DNA from: Firmicutes bacterium HGW-Firmicutes-8 | Lineage (GTDB): Bacteria > Bacillota > Thermincolia > Thermincolales > UBA2595 | Direction of reading: 5' to 3' | Assembly (NCBI GenBank): GCA_002840165.1 | Contig: PGZN01000016.1 | Location: 1-43,518 of the forward strand | DNA: 43,518 nt | In this document: positions 24,198 through 31,535 of the stretch, one piece after another | How the letters are laid out: each line of letters starts with the position of its first letter | Position numbering within the stretch: the stretch's first letter is position 1 | Program-made: the position numbers and the translations under genes | Notes under the pieces: model-generated | Database searches by the model: none | What the model saw: the letters and a program-made list of their open reading frames with translations, nothing else | What the model was told of the DNA's origin: nothing

Positions 24198-26210
24198 TTA
24201 GTAGTTCTGGCAAAGTCCGGCTTCGAACTTCTCAGCAGTTTTAACGTGTACGCCGAGTTTCCAAGTCTTATATTCTAAAGCACTCAGCAGTTTTTCAGCG
24301 GCAGCTTTGGCATCCACTTCAAAAATGAAGTATCCACCGTAAACATCACTGGCAATCTGGGTACAGATACTGTAGAACAGGTCGCTGCCTTCAACCGGCG
24401 GCAGTACGCCAACGTGAACCGGCATACCTAACGTAACAGCCCAGCATCCGATAGCAACGGCTTTTCCGGACATTGCTTCGGGAGCAGAGGCTACCCAAGG
24501 CACTTTCGGGGTATCTACACCCATTTCGTCTGCCATATCCATCATCAGGTCGGAAGCCCGGGTATTATCTACACAGGACCCCATATGAAGCACTGCGGGA
24601 AGTTTTTCCTTGCCTTTACCGTCAAACTGAGCTAAGAATGCCTTCAGACCGTCACCACAAAGAGAATCTCTGTTAGCGGGGTCAAGAATGCCCAGTTTAG
24701 CATATGATTGGGCGGCACAACCAGTAGCAACAACGAAAACGTCGTTCTTCAACAATTCTTTAACAATTCCGATATGGTTTTCATCTTGTACACCTTTAAG
24801 GTTGTTACATCCAGCCATAAGGGCAACACCTTTAAGCTTTCCGGACATAATAGCATCAGTCAGAACCTTAACCGGCTTATCGGAGTTAACCGTTCCAAAA
24901 ATTTCATAAATAGCTTCCAAGCTAAATCCTGCCACAACCTTGTTTTTCAGTTTAGGAACATAGACTTTAGAAGCGTCACGTTCTTTATAGGAAGCAATAG
25001 CTAAACGCACGATCTCTTTAGCGTCTTCCATGGCAGTTTCAACATTAAACGCTACATGCATGGTGCCCGGAAGTTTTGCAATCGGCTGAGTAGTGATAAT
25101 CTTAGTATGGAAGCACTTAGCTGCAGTAGTCAGGCCAGGCATGATGCACTGTACATCAACTACCATTGCATCAATAGCGCCTGTGGTAATGGCTAATTCC
25201 TGGGAACTGAAGGAAGTAGCTATAGGAACACCCTGGCGCATAAGAACTTCGTTACCTGTGCAGCAGATACCCGATAACTGAATACCGGTAGCGCCGGCTT
25301 CTTTAGCTTCGCTGTCCAGTGCACGAGCGGCGGCAACAATCATTTCACTCAGCAGTGGGTTATGACCGTGAAGGATTATGTTTACTTTGGCAGGATCGAT
25401 AACACCCATGTTAGCTTCAGAAACAACAGGTTCCGGAGTTCCAAAGAGAATGTCGGAGAAATCAGTTCCGATATGCATCCCGGTATAGTCAGCCATAGCA
25501 GCCCGGAGAGCGCTAAAAGTAATGTTAACCGGGTCGTTGTCCTGACCTACATGGGCCTGAGCCAACAGGTCGGCTAAAGCAGACTGGATTCCGTTAGGAG
25601 TAATGTTGCAGGCATCAAGTTTAGCTTTACGACCTTCAGTTATTGAAGATGTAGCCCAAACACATTCGCCCATGCCTGTCAGAATCGCAAAATCATTTAA
25701 GGCTAACTTAGCAACTTCTATGGCCAGATCCTTATCGGCCTTGCCTTCAGTCTGAATGCCAACTCTCTTGGCTACTGCCTTCAGTTTCTTGGCATCGGTA
25801 ATTTTATAATCCGGTGCTTTGCCCTCTGCCATCTCTAATACAGTATGGGCCATATGGCGAGCATGCTCACAATGGGCAGCAGCCCCTGTCAACAGCATGG
25901 TACCTGTACTCCGGGCAGCGATAGTCCATGCGTCGGCGCCGCAGATACCTTTGCTCTTCGGCCCCGTGTCGGCGGTAACCCGGCAGGGTCCCATCATACA
26001 GAACCGGCAGCAGGTACCCTTGTAACCGAACTGGCACTGAGGTTGTTGGGCAACAGCCCGGTCAAAGGCGGTAATAACCCCTTTTTCCTGAGCCTTATCA
26101 ATCATCTCAAGAACGGCCGGGTCAATACTACGTCTAACATTTTTGGGTTCAAAAACTCGTGGTGCATCTGAAGGTTTGCAGGTATGATTTGAGTCTCTAA
26201 ATCTTGGCAT
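24198..26210 (-). CDS. acsA: Carbon monoxide dehydrogenase catalytic subunit (AcsA/CooS)
   Basis: A nickel-iron-sulfur enzyme that reduces CO2 to CO for AcsB. The N-terminal cysteines Cys59, Cys67, Cys68, Cys71 and Cys76 (CQFGYKGTCCRFCMMGPC) bind the D- and B-clusters. C-cluster segments include ILHGHNPLLSEM, SGICCTGNE, MAGCNNLKG, VATGCAAQ and HMGSCVDNTRA. The start is taken at ATG 26210 because AAGGAGG lies directly before it; an upstream start would add twelve basic residues and lacks a site. The 670-residue length matches Moorella AcsA (674). It follows cooC by 150 bases. Confidence 0.97.
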   Translation of the reverse strand: MPRFRDSNHTCKPSDAPRVFEPKNVRRSIDPAVLEMIDKAQEKGVITAFDRAVAQQPQCQFGYKGTCCRFCMMGPCRVTADTGPKSKGICGADAWTIAARSTGTMLLTGAAAHCEHARHMAHTVLEMAEGKAPDYKITDAKKLKAVAKRVGIQTEGKADKDLAIEVAKLALNDFAILTGMGECVWATSSITEGRKAKLDACNITPNGIQSALADLLAQAHVGQDNDPVNITFSALRAAMADYTGMHIGTDFSDILFGTPEPVVSEANMGVIDPAKVNIILHGHNPLLSEMIVAAARALDSEAKEAGATGIQLSGICCTGNEVLMRQGVPIATSFSSQELAITTGAIDAMVVDVQCIMPGLTTAAKCFHTKIITTQPIAKLPGTMHVAFNVETAMEDAKEIVRLAIASYKERDASKVYVPKLKNKVVAGFSLEAIYEIFGTVNSDKPVKVLTDAIMSGKLKGVALMAGCNNLKGVQDENHIGIVKELLKNDVFVVATGCAAQSYAKLGILDPANRDSLCGDGLKAFLAQFDGKGKEKLPAVLHMGSCVDNTRASDLMMDMADEMGVDTPKVPWVASAPEAMSGKAVAIGCWAVTLGMPVHVGVLPPVEGSDLFYSICTQIASDVYGGYFIFEVDAKAAAEKLLSALEYKTWKLGVHVKTAEKFEAGLCQNY

Positions 26211-26360
26211 TAATTTTAACCTCCTTAATAATAATTTTCTGCCCACATTTCTTTTCTAACCGGGTCAATCAACATTTATATATTTAAATAACTATCACTT
26301 ACCCGTTTTTCTTTGAAAAGAAATGCAACAATCGCTTTTGATATCTAAATGATATACCTT

Positions 26361-27128
26361 CTATCCATCCACCTCCTGTAGTAATTTTTCGTGAATTTCT
26401 TTCATGCTCCTAAATAAGTCTCCTCCCAATTCAACGGCTGGCCCGCTTTCCATGGAACTCTCCCAGATATCGTCATCGAAAGGAATAAATCCCAATATTT
26501 CATCAGGTTCAAAATGCTTCTGAATAAAATCTCTTTCCTTTTCATTCCTTATTTTGTTTCCAATGAACTTTATTTTTTTGATTCCCAGGTCAGCCGCCAG
26601 CTGCTTGACCAGCTTGGCTGTATTTACACTGTTTTTACTGGGTTCAATGACCACAAGCATTATATCAACACTTTGGGCAGTACCCCTGGTAAGATGCTCA
26701 ATTCCGGCGCCCATGTCAAGAATAACGGCACTTTCCTTATCCCACAGAACCCCGCCCATTAAAGCATTTAAAAATGAATTTTCCCGGCAGTAACAAGCAG
26801 AACCGCCCTGTTTAATGCCGCCCATCCGGAGAAACCTTATATTGCCAAGAGGAATGCTGTACTCCTTAAGGATGTCATCAACATCAGGATTTAGGGAAAA
26901 AAAAGCTCCTCCCCCTGCGCTTTTTTGATCGACGAGTTCTTTCATGTCTACCAGTGGTTTTAAATTACGAATTTGTTCTTCAGGTATTCCGACTGCTGCA
27001 GCTAAACAAGCATCGGGATCGGCATCTACCGCATAAACATTTTTGTGTGAAGCCGCCAGTAGTTTCGCCAATGTGGCCGCGACCGTAGTCTTGCCAACGC
27101 CACCTTTTCCTGAAACAGCTATCTTCAT
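26361..27128 (-). CDS. cooC: CODH nickel-insertion ATPase (CooC)
   Basis: CooC is a MinD/ParA-family ATPase that helps load nickel into the CODH C-cluster. It has the deviant Walker A SGKGGVGKTT (residues 6-15), DADPDA near 35-40, and a CxC motif (Cys112, Cys114 in SACYCREN) like the metal-binding dimer site of known CooC proteins. ATG at 27128 is used since GAGGTG lies six bases upstream; the GTG three codons earlier overlaps that site. It is the first gene of the CODH/ACS operon as transcribed, with a leader of about 300 bases. Confidence 0.92.
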   Translation of the reverse strand: MKIAVSGKGGVGKTTVAATLAKLLAASHKNVYAVDADPDACLAAAVGIPEEQIRNLKPLVDMKELVDQKSAGGGAFFSLNPDVDDILKEYSIPLGNIRFLRMGGIKQGGSACYCRENSFLNALMGGVLWDKESAVILDMGAGIEHLTRGTAQSVDIMLVVIEPSKNSVNTAKLVKQLAADLGIKKIKFIGNKIRNEKERDFIQKHFEPDEILGFIPFDDDIWESSMESGPAVELGGDLFRSMKEIHEKLLQEVDG

Positions 27129-27521
27129 AGATTTCACCTCATTTTAAAGTTGCTGCTGCGACTTTTCCGCAATTTTTGCTATAACTTTAACTCCTAGGCA
27201 AAACTGTATAGCGCCAACAACACCTTCTTCATTGGTTGGCGGAACCTAAAGACCTGTTATTGTATGGGTTTTCTAAAAATTCACACTTTTTAAGTCTTTC
27301 TACATAAATACCCTAAATCCTTTCCAGCGGTCAGAGCATTTTTATCGGTGGTTTTTAGGCAGTTCACAGATATTAGAGCACTTCGACAGAAAATTCTAAA
27401 TTCCTTCTGATATGAAAAAATTTATTAAAGTGTATTATAACAATTTCAACACGCTTTTCTATAATCCTTCAATTATTCAAAAATAAAGACCCCATTGGGG
27501 TTAATTGGAATACTCATGATG
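27129..27521 (-). promoter_or_regulatory. Leader and probable promoter of the CODH/ACS operon
   Basis: No gene is seen in these 393 bases. On the minus strand a TATAAT (27434-27439) with an upstream A+T-rich stretch is the best -10 candidate; the -35 match is poor. The inferred leader holds an inverted repeat CGCCAAC / GTTGGCG (27212-27241) with a 16-base loop and a single TGTCGAA (27382-27388), identical to a Spo0A box core. A short palindrome ACCCC-ATT-GGGGT near 27490, followed on the minus strand by TTTATTTTT, is a candidate terminator of the next gene upstream. Confidence 0.5.
27482..27503 (-). terminator. Probable terminator after the phosphatase-fold gene
   Basis: On the minus strand AACCCC-AAT-GGGGT forms a short stem followed by CTTTATTTTTG. 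The stem is only five or six base pairs, so strength is doubtful. It lies about 20-40 bases past the stop at 27522. Confidence 0.5.
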
Positions 27522-28694
27522 CTAAAACATGAGAAATTTCTTTCTTAAGTAAAAGTATTCAACCATATAACCTACACCCATGGCGATGATTGTTACGACT
27601 TCTATCAATCTAAGGAACTTAATTTCCCATTTTAATATGCGAATCTGACCTTCTTTCCCTTCAATTGTTTTTTTAATTTGCGCCTTTTCCCGGGCAACAT
27701 TTTCTTTTTCTACCTTCATCATCCTCTTCTCTTCACCTAGGCTGTAAATTGAAGTGATCAACCTGGCATCTTCCTCACTTAGGTCTTTTATCCTCTTTAA
27801 CAATAGATTCTGTTCAAGAAAACCCGTTCCGGACCGCAGAGCATTCCATAACACCATGCCGTTACTCTCCGGGGCAATTTGAAGCCCTGCTAACAGGGCA
27901 GCTGTAGGTGCAATATCGATAATCTTGACCGGGGGCAAATTGGCCGCACTTTTTAGACCCGGCCCCGCCATAATTACCGGAACCATCAATTCGCTGCCGC
28001 TGTTGTTTCCTGTTAATACTATGAGGCTTTCATCAAAAACTCCATATGCGCTCAGGGTTGTTAGCAATCGGCCGATTTGCTCATCTAAATCATTCACAGC
28101 CTCCACAACTTTAGCCTTGTTATTCGAACCCAGTAATTTATCTTCAATACCGGACAGCCTAACTCCCAAAAAAAACGGCTGATTCTGGTTAAAAATATCA
28201 ATGGCTTTACTGATTAGAGCCTCGTTTTTTGCGCTTCTGACTTCATAAGTCCTTACCCCGCCTTGCCGGAAAAGTCCCTCAGGAATTGTCCCTATATTGG
28301 AAATAAAGACGCAGCTTCTGCCGTAGCTGCAAATAATGTCAGGTAAAAGCTTTATTTTCATTTGCTGACCCGGTTGTGTAAAACGATGAACGGAGGGGTC
28401 GGCGCCTGATAACAGGGAAGCTAACAAAACCTCGTGATTAGCAGGCAGTACCCCAACAGCTGTTGTTCTTACTCCACTTGCTGCCAGCCCATTGATATTT
28501 GGCGTGTAAGCAGACTGTATCATTTCATCGCTGAGACCTTCAACCGTAATAAAAATCATGTTTTTTATTGTCTTTGGGACCGGCTGGTTTATTTTGGCCT
28601 GGTCCGGTCCCTTGGCATTTTCCGCATTTACCCCGGTACTGGCAAGCAGACAGGCGATGGCAGTGAATATGACAATCCATTTAAATTTATTCAT
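27522..28694 (-). CDS. Alkaline-phosphatase-fold membrane protein, probably degenerate
   Basis: The 390-residue protein starts with a signal peptide (MNKFKWIVIFTAIACLLAS ... NAEN), followed by a domain resembling the nucleotide pyrophosphatase/phosphodiesterase branch of the alkaline phosphatase superfamily: TPNINGLAASGV, LLSGADPSVH and VPVIMAGPGL are typical. The usual active-site residues are changed: the nucleophile region reads VLPANHEVLL rather than PTxTxP, and the metal motif DHG is replaced by TGNNSG. A charged coiled coil (about residues 310-355) and a C-terminal membrane helix follow. ATG at 28694 is chosen because of AAAGGGG upstream and because it opens the signal peptide. It may be a non-catalytic, surface-anchored protein. 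Confidence 0.72.
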   Translation of the reverse strand: MNKFKWIVIFTAIACLLASTGVNAENAKGPDQAKINQPVPKTIKNMIFITVEGLSDEMIQSAYTPNINGLAASGVRTTAVGVLPANHEVLLASLLSGADPSVHRFTQPGQQMKIKLLPDIICSYGRSCVFISNIGTIPEGLFRQGGVRTYEVRSAKNEALISKAIDIFNQNQPFFLGVRLSGIEDKLLGSNNKAKVVEAVNDLDEQIGRLLTTLSAYGVFDESLIVLTGNNSGSELMVPVIMAGPGLKSAANLPPVKIIDIAPTAALLAGLQIAPESNGMVLWNALRSGTGFLEQNLLLKRIKDLSEEDARLITSIYSLGEEKRMMKVEKENVAREKAQIKKTIEGKEGQIRILKWEIKFLRLIEVVTIIAMGVGYMVEYFYLRKKFLMF

Positions 28695-28901
28695 GATTGG
28701 CGGCCCCTTTCCGGAACATGTCAATATAATATATTTGGGACAACAACCGTTTATACCAAAGATGTCCCCAAAAAAGGCACGCATAGAGCACTCACCTAAA
28801 TCGAAGAAAAGGGGTTTATTCTGGTAATATTTACAAGTATATTTTCCGCCTAACATGCTCATAATAATAACACTCCGCTTTGGTGAGTTCTATCTCTCCC
28901 C

Positions 28902-28930
28902 GTCCAGTTTAAACAACTGGACCTTTTTTT
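28902..28930 (+). terminator. Intrinsic-terminator-like hairpin without a plus-strand gene
   Basis: GTCCAGTT / AACTGGAC forms an 8-bp stem with a TAAAC loop, followed by CTTTTTTT on the plus strand. The gene to its left is transcribed in the opposite direction and starts about 200 bases away, so no known plus-strand transcript ends here. Confidence 0.7.
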
Positions 28931-28996
28931 AGGTGCCGGGTGCCAGGTGCTAGGTGCTAGGTGCTAGGTGCTAGTTACTAGTTGTTAGTTAGTTAC
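28931..28996. repeat. Heptamer array (AGGTGCC/AGGTGCT/AGTTACT)
   Basis: Seven-base units run AGGTGCC, GGGTGCC, four AGGTGCT, then AGTTACT, AGTTGTT and a partial unit. It is related to the TAGTTGC array at 742-839. Confidence 0.85.
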
Positions 28997-29076
28997 TAGG
29001 GTATTCGGTGTATTGTGTATTCAGGATATAGTTAACAGAGAAGGATCAAGACATAGGTAACACTATCAGATTGGAA

Positions 29077-29098
29077 GGTTCGCGTTCAAGCGCGAACC
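29077..29098. repeat. REP-like palindrome GGTTCGCG / CGCGAACC
   Basis: An 8-bp perfect stem with a six-base loop TTCAAG. It shares its core with palindromes at 9881, 29910 and 38717. Confidence 0.8.
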
Positions 29099-29107
29099 AA
29101 CCTTTTC

Positions 29108-29136
29108 GCCTCGTTCCGCTCAATGCGGAACGAGGC
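29108..29136. repeat. 12-bp palindrome GCCTCGTTCCGC
   Basis: GCCTCGTTCCGC and GCGGAACGAGGC form a perfect 12-bp stem around TCAAT. No T-run follows, so it is more likely a repeat element than a terminator. Confidence 0.75.
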
Positions 29137-29183
29137 AGTACAAAGTGAATCATTCAATCTGACACCTGGCACCTAAGAAACTG

Positions 29184-29218
29184 CAACTAGGAACTAGCAA
29201 CTAGCAACTAGGAACTAC
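29184..29218. repeat. Heptamer array (CAACTAG/GAACTAG), inverted type
   Basis: Five 7-bp units CAACTAG, GAACTAG, CAACTAG, CAACTAG, GAACTA. Read on the other strand these are TAGTTGC/TAGTTCC-like, so the array is the reverse-orientation relative of 28973-28996 and 742-839. It ends against the tRNA-Tyr promoter -35 box. Confidence 0.85.
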
Positions 29219-29247
29219 TTGACGCGAACCGTCAAATTAGTTATAAT
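29219..29247 (+). promoter_or_regulatory. Sigma-A-type promoter of tRNA-Tyr
   Basis: TTGACG (29219-29224), a 17-base spacer and TATAAT (29242-29247) form a near-consensus promoter about 16 bases before the tRNA. It probably also serves tRNA-Gln. Confidence 0.85.
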
Positions 29248-29262
29248 AACTCCTGTATTAAT

Positions 29263-29347
29263 GGAGGGGTTCCCGAGTGGCTAAAGGGAGCAGACTGTAA
29301 ATCTGCCGGCTCCGCCTTCGCAGGTTCGAATCCTGCCCCCTCCACCA
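29263..29347 (+). tRNA. tRNA-Tyr (anticodon GTA)
   Basis: Acceptor GGAGGGG pairs with CCCCTCC, the discriminator is A and the CCA end is encoded. The anticodon loop ctGTAaa gives GTA, and the long variable arm fits a class II bacterial tRNA-Tyr. The T-loop GGTTCGAATCC is canonical. The length is 85 bases. Confidence 0.97.
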
Positions 29348-29558
29348 TACTAGTGATTAGTGGGGAGTGATTAGTGGTGAGTGAACTCCACCAAACTCCC
29401 CAATAGATAGTCTGACATGGGAAGATAAGATATGACAGTATAAAATCTGTTTTAACATCCCATATTAACAAATGTGCAATTATGTAGTGTGATTTGAAAG
29501 TAGATATTGGATAGTGTAAACCTTTGAACCCAAGGCAACGCTGGATGGGGTGTCACTT

Positions 29559-29586
29559 TCCACTCTCCACTCTCCACTCTCCACTC
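29559..29586. repeat. Heptamer array (TCCACTC)4
   Basis: Four exact copies of TCCACTC end three bases before tRNA-Gln. An imperfect agtgattagtgggg duplication just after tRNA-Tyr (29352-29386) is of similar character. Confidence 0.9.
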
Positions 29587-29589
29587 CGA

Positions 29590-29665
29590 TGGGGCGTAGC
29601 CAAGTTGGTAAGGCAACGGACTTTGACTCCGTCATGCGTTGGTTCGAGTCCAGCCGCCCCAGCCA
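29590..29665 (+). tRNA. tRNA-Gln (anticodon TTG)
   Basis: TGGGGCG pairs with CGCCCCA, the discriminator is G and CCA is encoded. The anticodon loop ctTTGac gives TTG. The T-arm GGTTCGAGTCC is canonical. The length is 76 bases. It is followed by a strong terminator. Confidence 0.97.
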
Positions 29666-29677
29666 TATGAGCGGTTA

Positions 29678-29707
29678 ACGGTTATTCAGCTGAATAACCG
29701 TTTTTTT
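29678..29707 (+). terminator. Terminator of the tRNA-Tyr/tRNA-Gln unit
   Basis: ACGGTTATTCAG / CTGAATAACCGT is a perfect 12-bp palindrome followed by TTTTTT. Confidence 0.9.
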
Positions 29708-29774
29708 GTTTCAGATGTAATTCACCGGTATTATTATCCAAATTTAGAGTAATACTGTACCTGAGGTGAAAATT

Positions 29775-29858
29775 ATGACAAAGCTTAACTATGGTTTAAT
29801 TGGAGCGCTTTTATTTTGTTTTGCTTTTTGGAGTATTGTAATCTATCTGTTGATATAG
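29775..29858 (+). CDS. 27-residue single-helix membrane peptide
   Basis: ATG at 29775 follows a GAGGTG site by six bases and opens a 27-codon frame (MTKLNYGLIGALL ... WSIVIYLLI). Almost all of it is one hydrophobic helix with a charged/polar N-terminus, so it should insert in the membrane. It lies alone between the tRNA-Gln terminator and a palindrome, and no promoter is obvious. Its function is unknown; small one-helix peptides often modulate membrane complexes or act as toxins, but nothing here distinguishes these. The ribosome site and clean hydrophobic profile are the grounds for calling it. Confidence 0.6.
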   Translation: MTKLNYGLIGALLFCFAFWSIVIYLLI

Positions 29859-29909
29859 CGGATAATGACGAAGGTGACGACTGCGTAGATAGCGGTAGTA
29901 TTAGTATAA

Positions 29910-29945
29910 AAATGGTTGGTTCGCGCACTGCCGAACCAACCATTT
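29910..29945. repeat. REP-like palindrome with 14-bp stem
   Basis: AAATGGTTGGTTCG / CGAACCAACCATTT forms a perfect 14-bp stem around CGCACTGC. It contains the GGTTCG core of the other palindromes. Confidence 0.8.
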
Positions 29946-30006
29946 CGATATGTTCCGCCTTTGGGAATGTGTGAAAAAAGAATGTAAACATCAAACTGTG
30001 TTTCTT

Positions 30007-30174
30007 TTAGATATCGTCATCATCCACGTAAACACGTCCTGCTCCTGCTGAACGAGGCGCTGAAATCTTTCGCGGAGTACGAAGTCTGGACCCGCTGGCA
30101 GTCTTAGGACCGCTGATGTTGACTGCTTCCCGATTCATCTCACGGCTCACTTTACCGGTGACTTTTCTGGCCAT
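30007..30174 (-). CDS. 55-residue basic protein with acidic tail, unknown
   Basis: On the minus strand, ATG at 30174 opens a 55-codon frame preceded by GGGGGG about eight bases upstream. The product starts MARKVTGKVSREMNREAVN, is rich in Arg, Lys, Ser and Pro, and ends with the acidic VYVDDDDI. The charge pattern and disorder suggest nucleic-acid binding or a small structural protein, but I do not recognise the family. It lies between the palindrome at 29910 and the tRNA-Leu promoter, oriented away from tRNA-Leu. Confidence 0.55.
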   Translation of the reverse strand: MARKVTGKVSREMNREAVNISGPKTASGSRLRTPRKISAPRSAGAGRVYVDDDDI

Positions 30175-30297
30175 TCAATACTACCCCCCTGTTTCATTAT
30201 CAATCTTATACAACTAGTCTTCCTCCACCTGTCCAAAAAATGTACCACTGTTCCACTAATTACAAGGTTTGCTGCCGCTTAGGGGCTTATTCTCAGG

Positions 30298-30326
30298 TTG
30301 ACTTTTAATGCCCTTTATGCTATCAT
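30298..30326 (+). promoter_or_regulatory. Sigma-A-type promoter of tRNA-Leu
   Basis: TTGACT (30298-30303), a 17-base spacer and TATCAT (30321-30326), 23 bases before the tRNA. Confidence 0.85.
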
Positions 30327-30349
30327 CGTTAATGTACCTCAATTTTCGT

Positions 30350-30436
30350 GCGGTCGTGGCGGAATTGGCAGACGCGCTAGATTCAGGTTCTAGTGCCCTT
30401 ACGGGTGTGGGTGTTCAAGTCACCTCGACCGCACCA
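30350..30436 (+). tRNA. tRNA-Leu (anticodon CAG)
   Basis: GCGGTCG pairs with CGACCGC, with discriminator A and an encoded CCA. The anticodon loop attCAGgt gives CAG and the extended variable arm (tgcccttacgggtgt) marks a class II tRNA. The length is 87 bases. Confidence 0.97.
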
Positions 30437-30445
30437 ACTGAAAGC

Positions 30446-30485
30446 AAAGCCTTGCTGACGGGAGTCAGCAAGGCTTTAATATTTT
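30446..30485 (+). terminator. Terminator of tRNA-Leu
   Basis: AAAGCCTTGCTGAC / GTCAGCAAGGCTTT is a perfect 14-bp stem with a GGGA loop, followed by AATATTTTTG. Confidence 0.9.
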
Positions 30486-30499
30486 TGTCGTGCATGTAG

Positions 30500-30607
30500 A
30501 GAAAAACGGCAGCTGGCGTTGTTGCCGGCCCCACCGCAATCCTCGGAATACAAAGAGTATGCCTGTGGTTGCGGTGGGGCCGGCGCCTAGCCAGCTGCCG
30601 TTTTTCT
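30500..30607. repeat. Long foldback (17 + 16 bp) at the head of the 180-bp array
   Basis: AGAAAAACGGCAGCTGG (30500-30516) pairs perfectly with 30591-30607, and GCCGGCCCCACCGCAA (30524-30539) with 30569-30584, leaving a 29-base loop and a small asymmetric internal loop. The right arms belong to the tandem repeat unit; the left arms occur only here. A transcript would form an exceptionally stable hairpin. Confidence 0.9.
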
Positions 30608-31283
30608 ACCTCTGGGTCGGTACTGGGGCCAGGCTAAGGCGACTATAGCCTAAGCATTCGGTGGCCTTGGGCCACCATTAGACTGGGGGATGATAGATTC
30701 ATCGACGTGTCATGGTATGATTGACGTTTCATAGAAGTACGCCTGTGGTTGCGCCAGCTCGGGCGCCTAGCCAGCTGCCGTTTTTCTACCCCTGGGTCGG
30801 TACTGGGGCCAGGCTAAGGTGGCTATAGTGTGGGGATTCGGTGGCCTTGGGCCACCATTAGACTGGGGGATGATAGATTCATCGACGTGTCATGGTATGA
30901 TTGACAGGCCTTAGTACGCTGGTGGTTGCGGCGGGGCGGGCGGCCATGCTAGGGCGACTATAGCCTAAGCATTCGGTGGCCTTCGGCCACCATCAGACTG
31001 GGGAACGATTAGATTCATCGATGTGCCGTAGTATGCTTGATAGGCAATAGTACCCGGTGGTTGCGGCGGGGCGGGCGCCTAGCCAGCTGCCGTTTTTCTA
31101 CCTCTGGGTCGGTACTGGGGCCATTCCAAGGCGACTATTAGCCTAAGCATTCGATGGCCTTCGGCCACCATCGGACTGGGGGACGAATAGATTCATCGAC
31201 GTGCCGTAGTATGCTTGATAGGCAATAGTATGCCTGTGGTTGCGGTCGGGCGGGCGCCTAGCCAGCTGCCGTTTTTCTACCCT
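30585..31283. repeat. 180-bp tandem repeat, four units plus a partial one
   Basis: The landmark gcctagccagctgccgtttt starts at 30585, 30765, 31077 and 31256. Units are 180 bp; the third (about 30945-31076) lacks some 48 bp including the landmark. Each full unit contains a GGTGGCC-TTG-GGCCACC hairpin (TTC loop in later copies), tagattcatcgacgtg and a ggttgcggcgggg segment. A degraded continuation runs to about 31320. No conserved frame is seen, so the array is non-coding. With the following unassigned 250 bases it makes a protein-free stretch of about 1.1 kb behind tRNA-Leu. Confidence 0.9.
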
Positions 31284-31535
31284 TGGGGTCAGAATTATTG
31301 CCATGCTACGGCAACTGTTCAGATAGGAGAGGGTGTCGGCAAGCGTGTCGGCTTTGCCGACACGGCTATCCGGGTCTGCGATTATGGTACTTGGCCGACA
31401 ACTGTCCTGAGATAAAAAGCCGAGCGATAATACTCGGCGGTCGTCATAACCAAGATGGTTTAATCAGCAATTCGTTAATATGTTTGGAGAGCCCATCCAA
31501 AAATCGTCAGGTACCGCGAAGTACGGATTGGTCTC
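31284..31535. other. Unassigned sequence between repeat array and pseudogene
   Basis: The first 35 bases look like a decayed repeat unit. A GTGTCGGC / GCCGACAC hairpin occurs near 31342-31362, and gccgagcgataatactcggc near 31421-31441 is another. No gene is supported. Confidence 0.4.

Larger units (their letters stand above)
28695..29262. other. Gene-free region with terminator, heptamers and palindromes
   Basis: No protein gene is supported. The stretch holds an orphan plus-strand terminator (28902-28930), two heptamer arrays in opposite orientation (28931-28996 and 29184-29218), two palindromes (29077-29098, 29108-29136) and the tRNA-Tyr promoter. The inverted aggtgccaggtg / cacctggcacct pair gives it the look of a small foldback element of about 290 bases. 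Confidence 0.6.

Noticed and set aside
29241..29471. Minus-strand frame with GAGFEPAKAEPADLQSA
   Set aside because: This is the antisense of tRNA-Tyr, a well-known source of false protein predictions.
30308..30499. Plus-strand frame through tRNA-Leu
   Set aside because: It is the tRNA-Leu sequence and its promoter read as codons.
30585..31283. CRISPR array
   Set aside because: The units are ~180 bp with no short repeat/unique spacer pattern and there are no cas genes.
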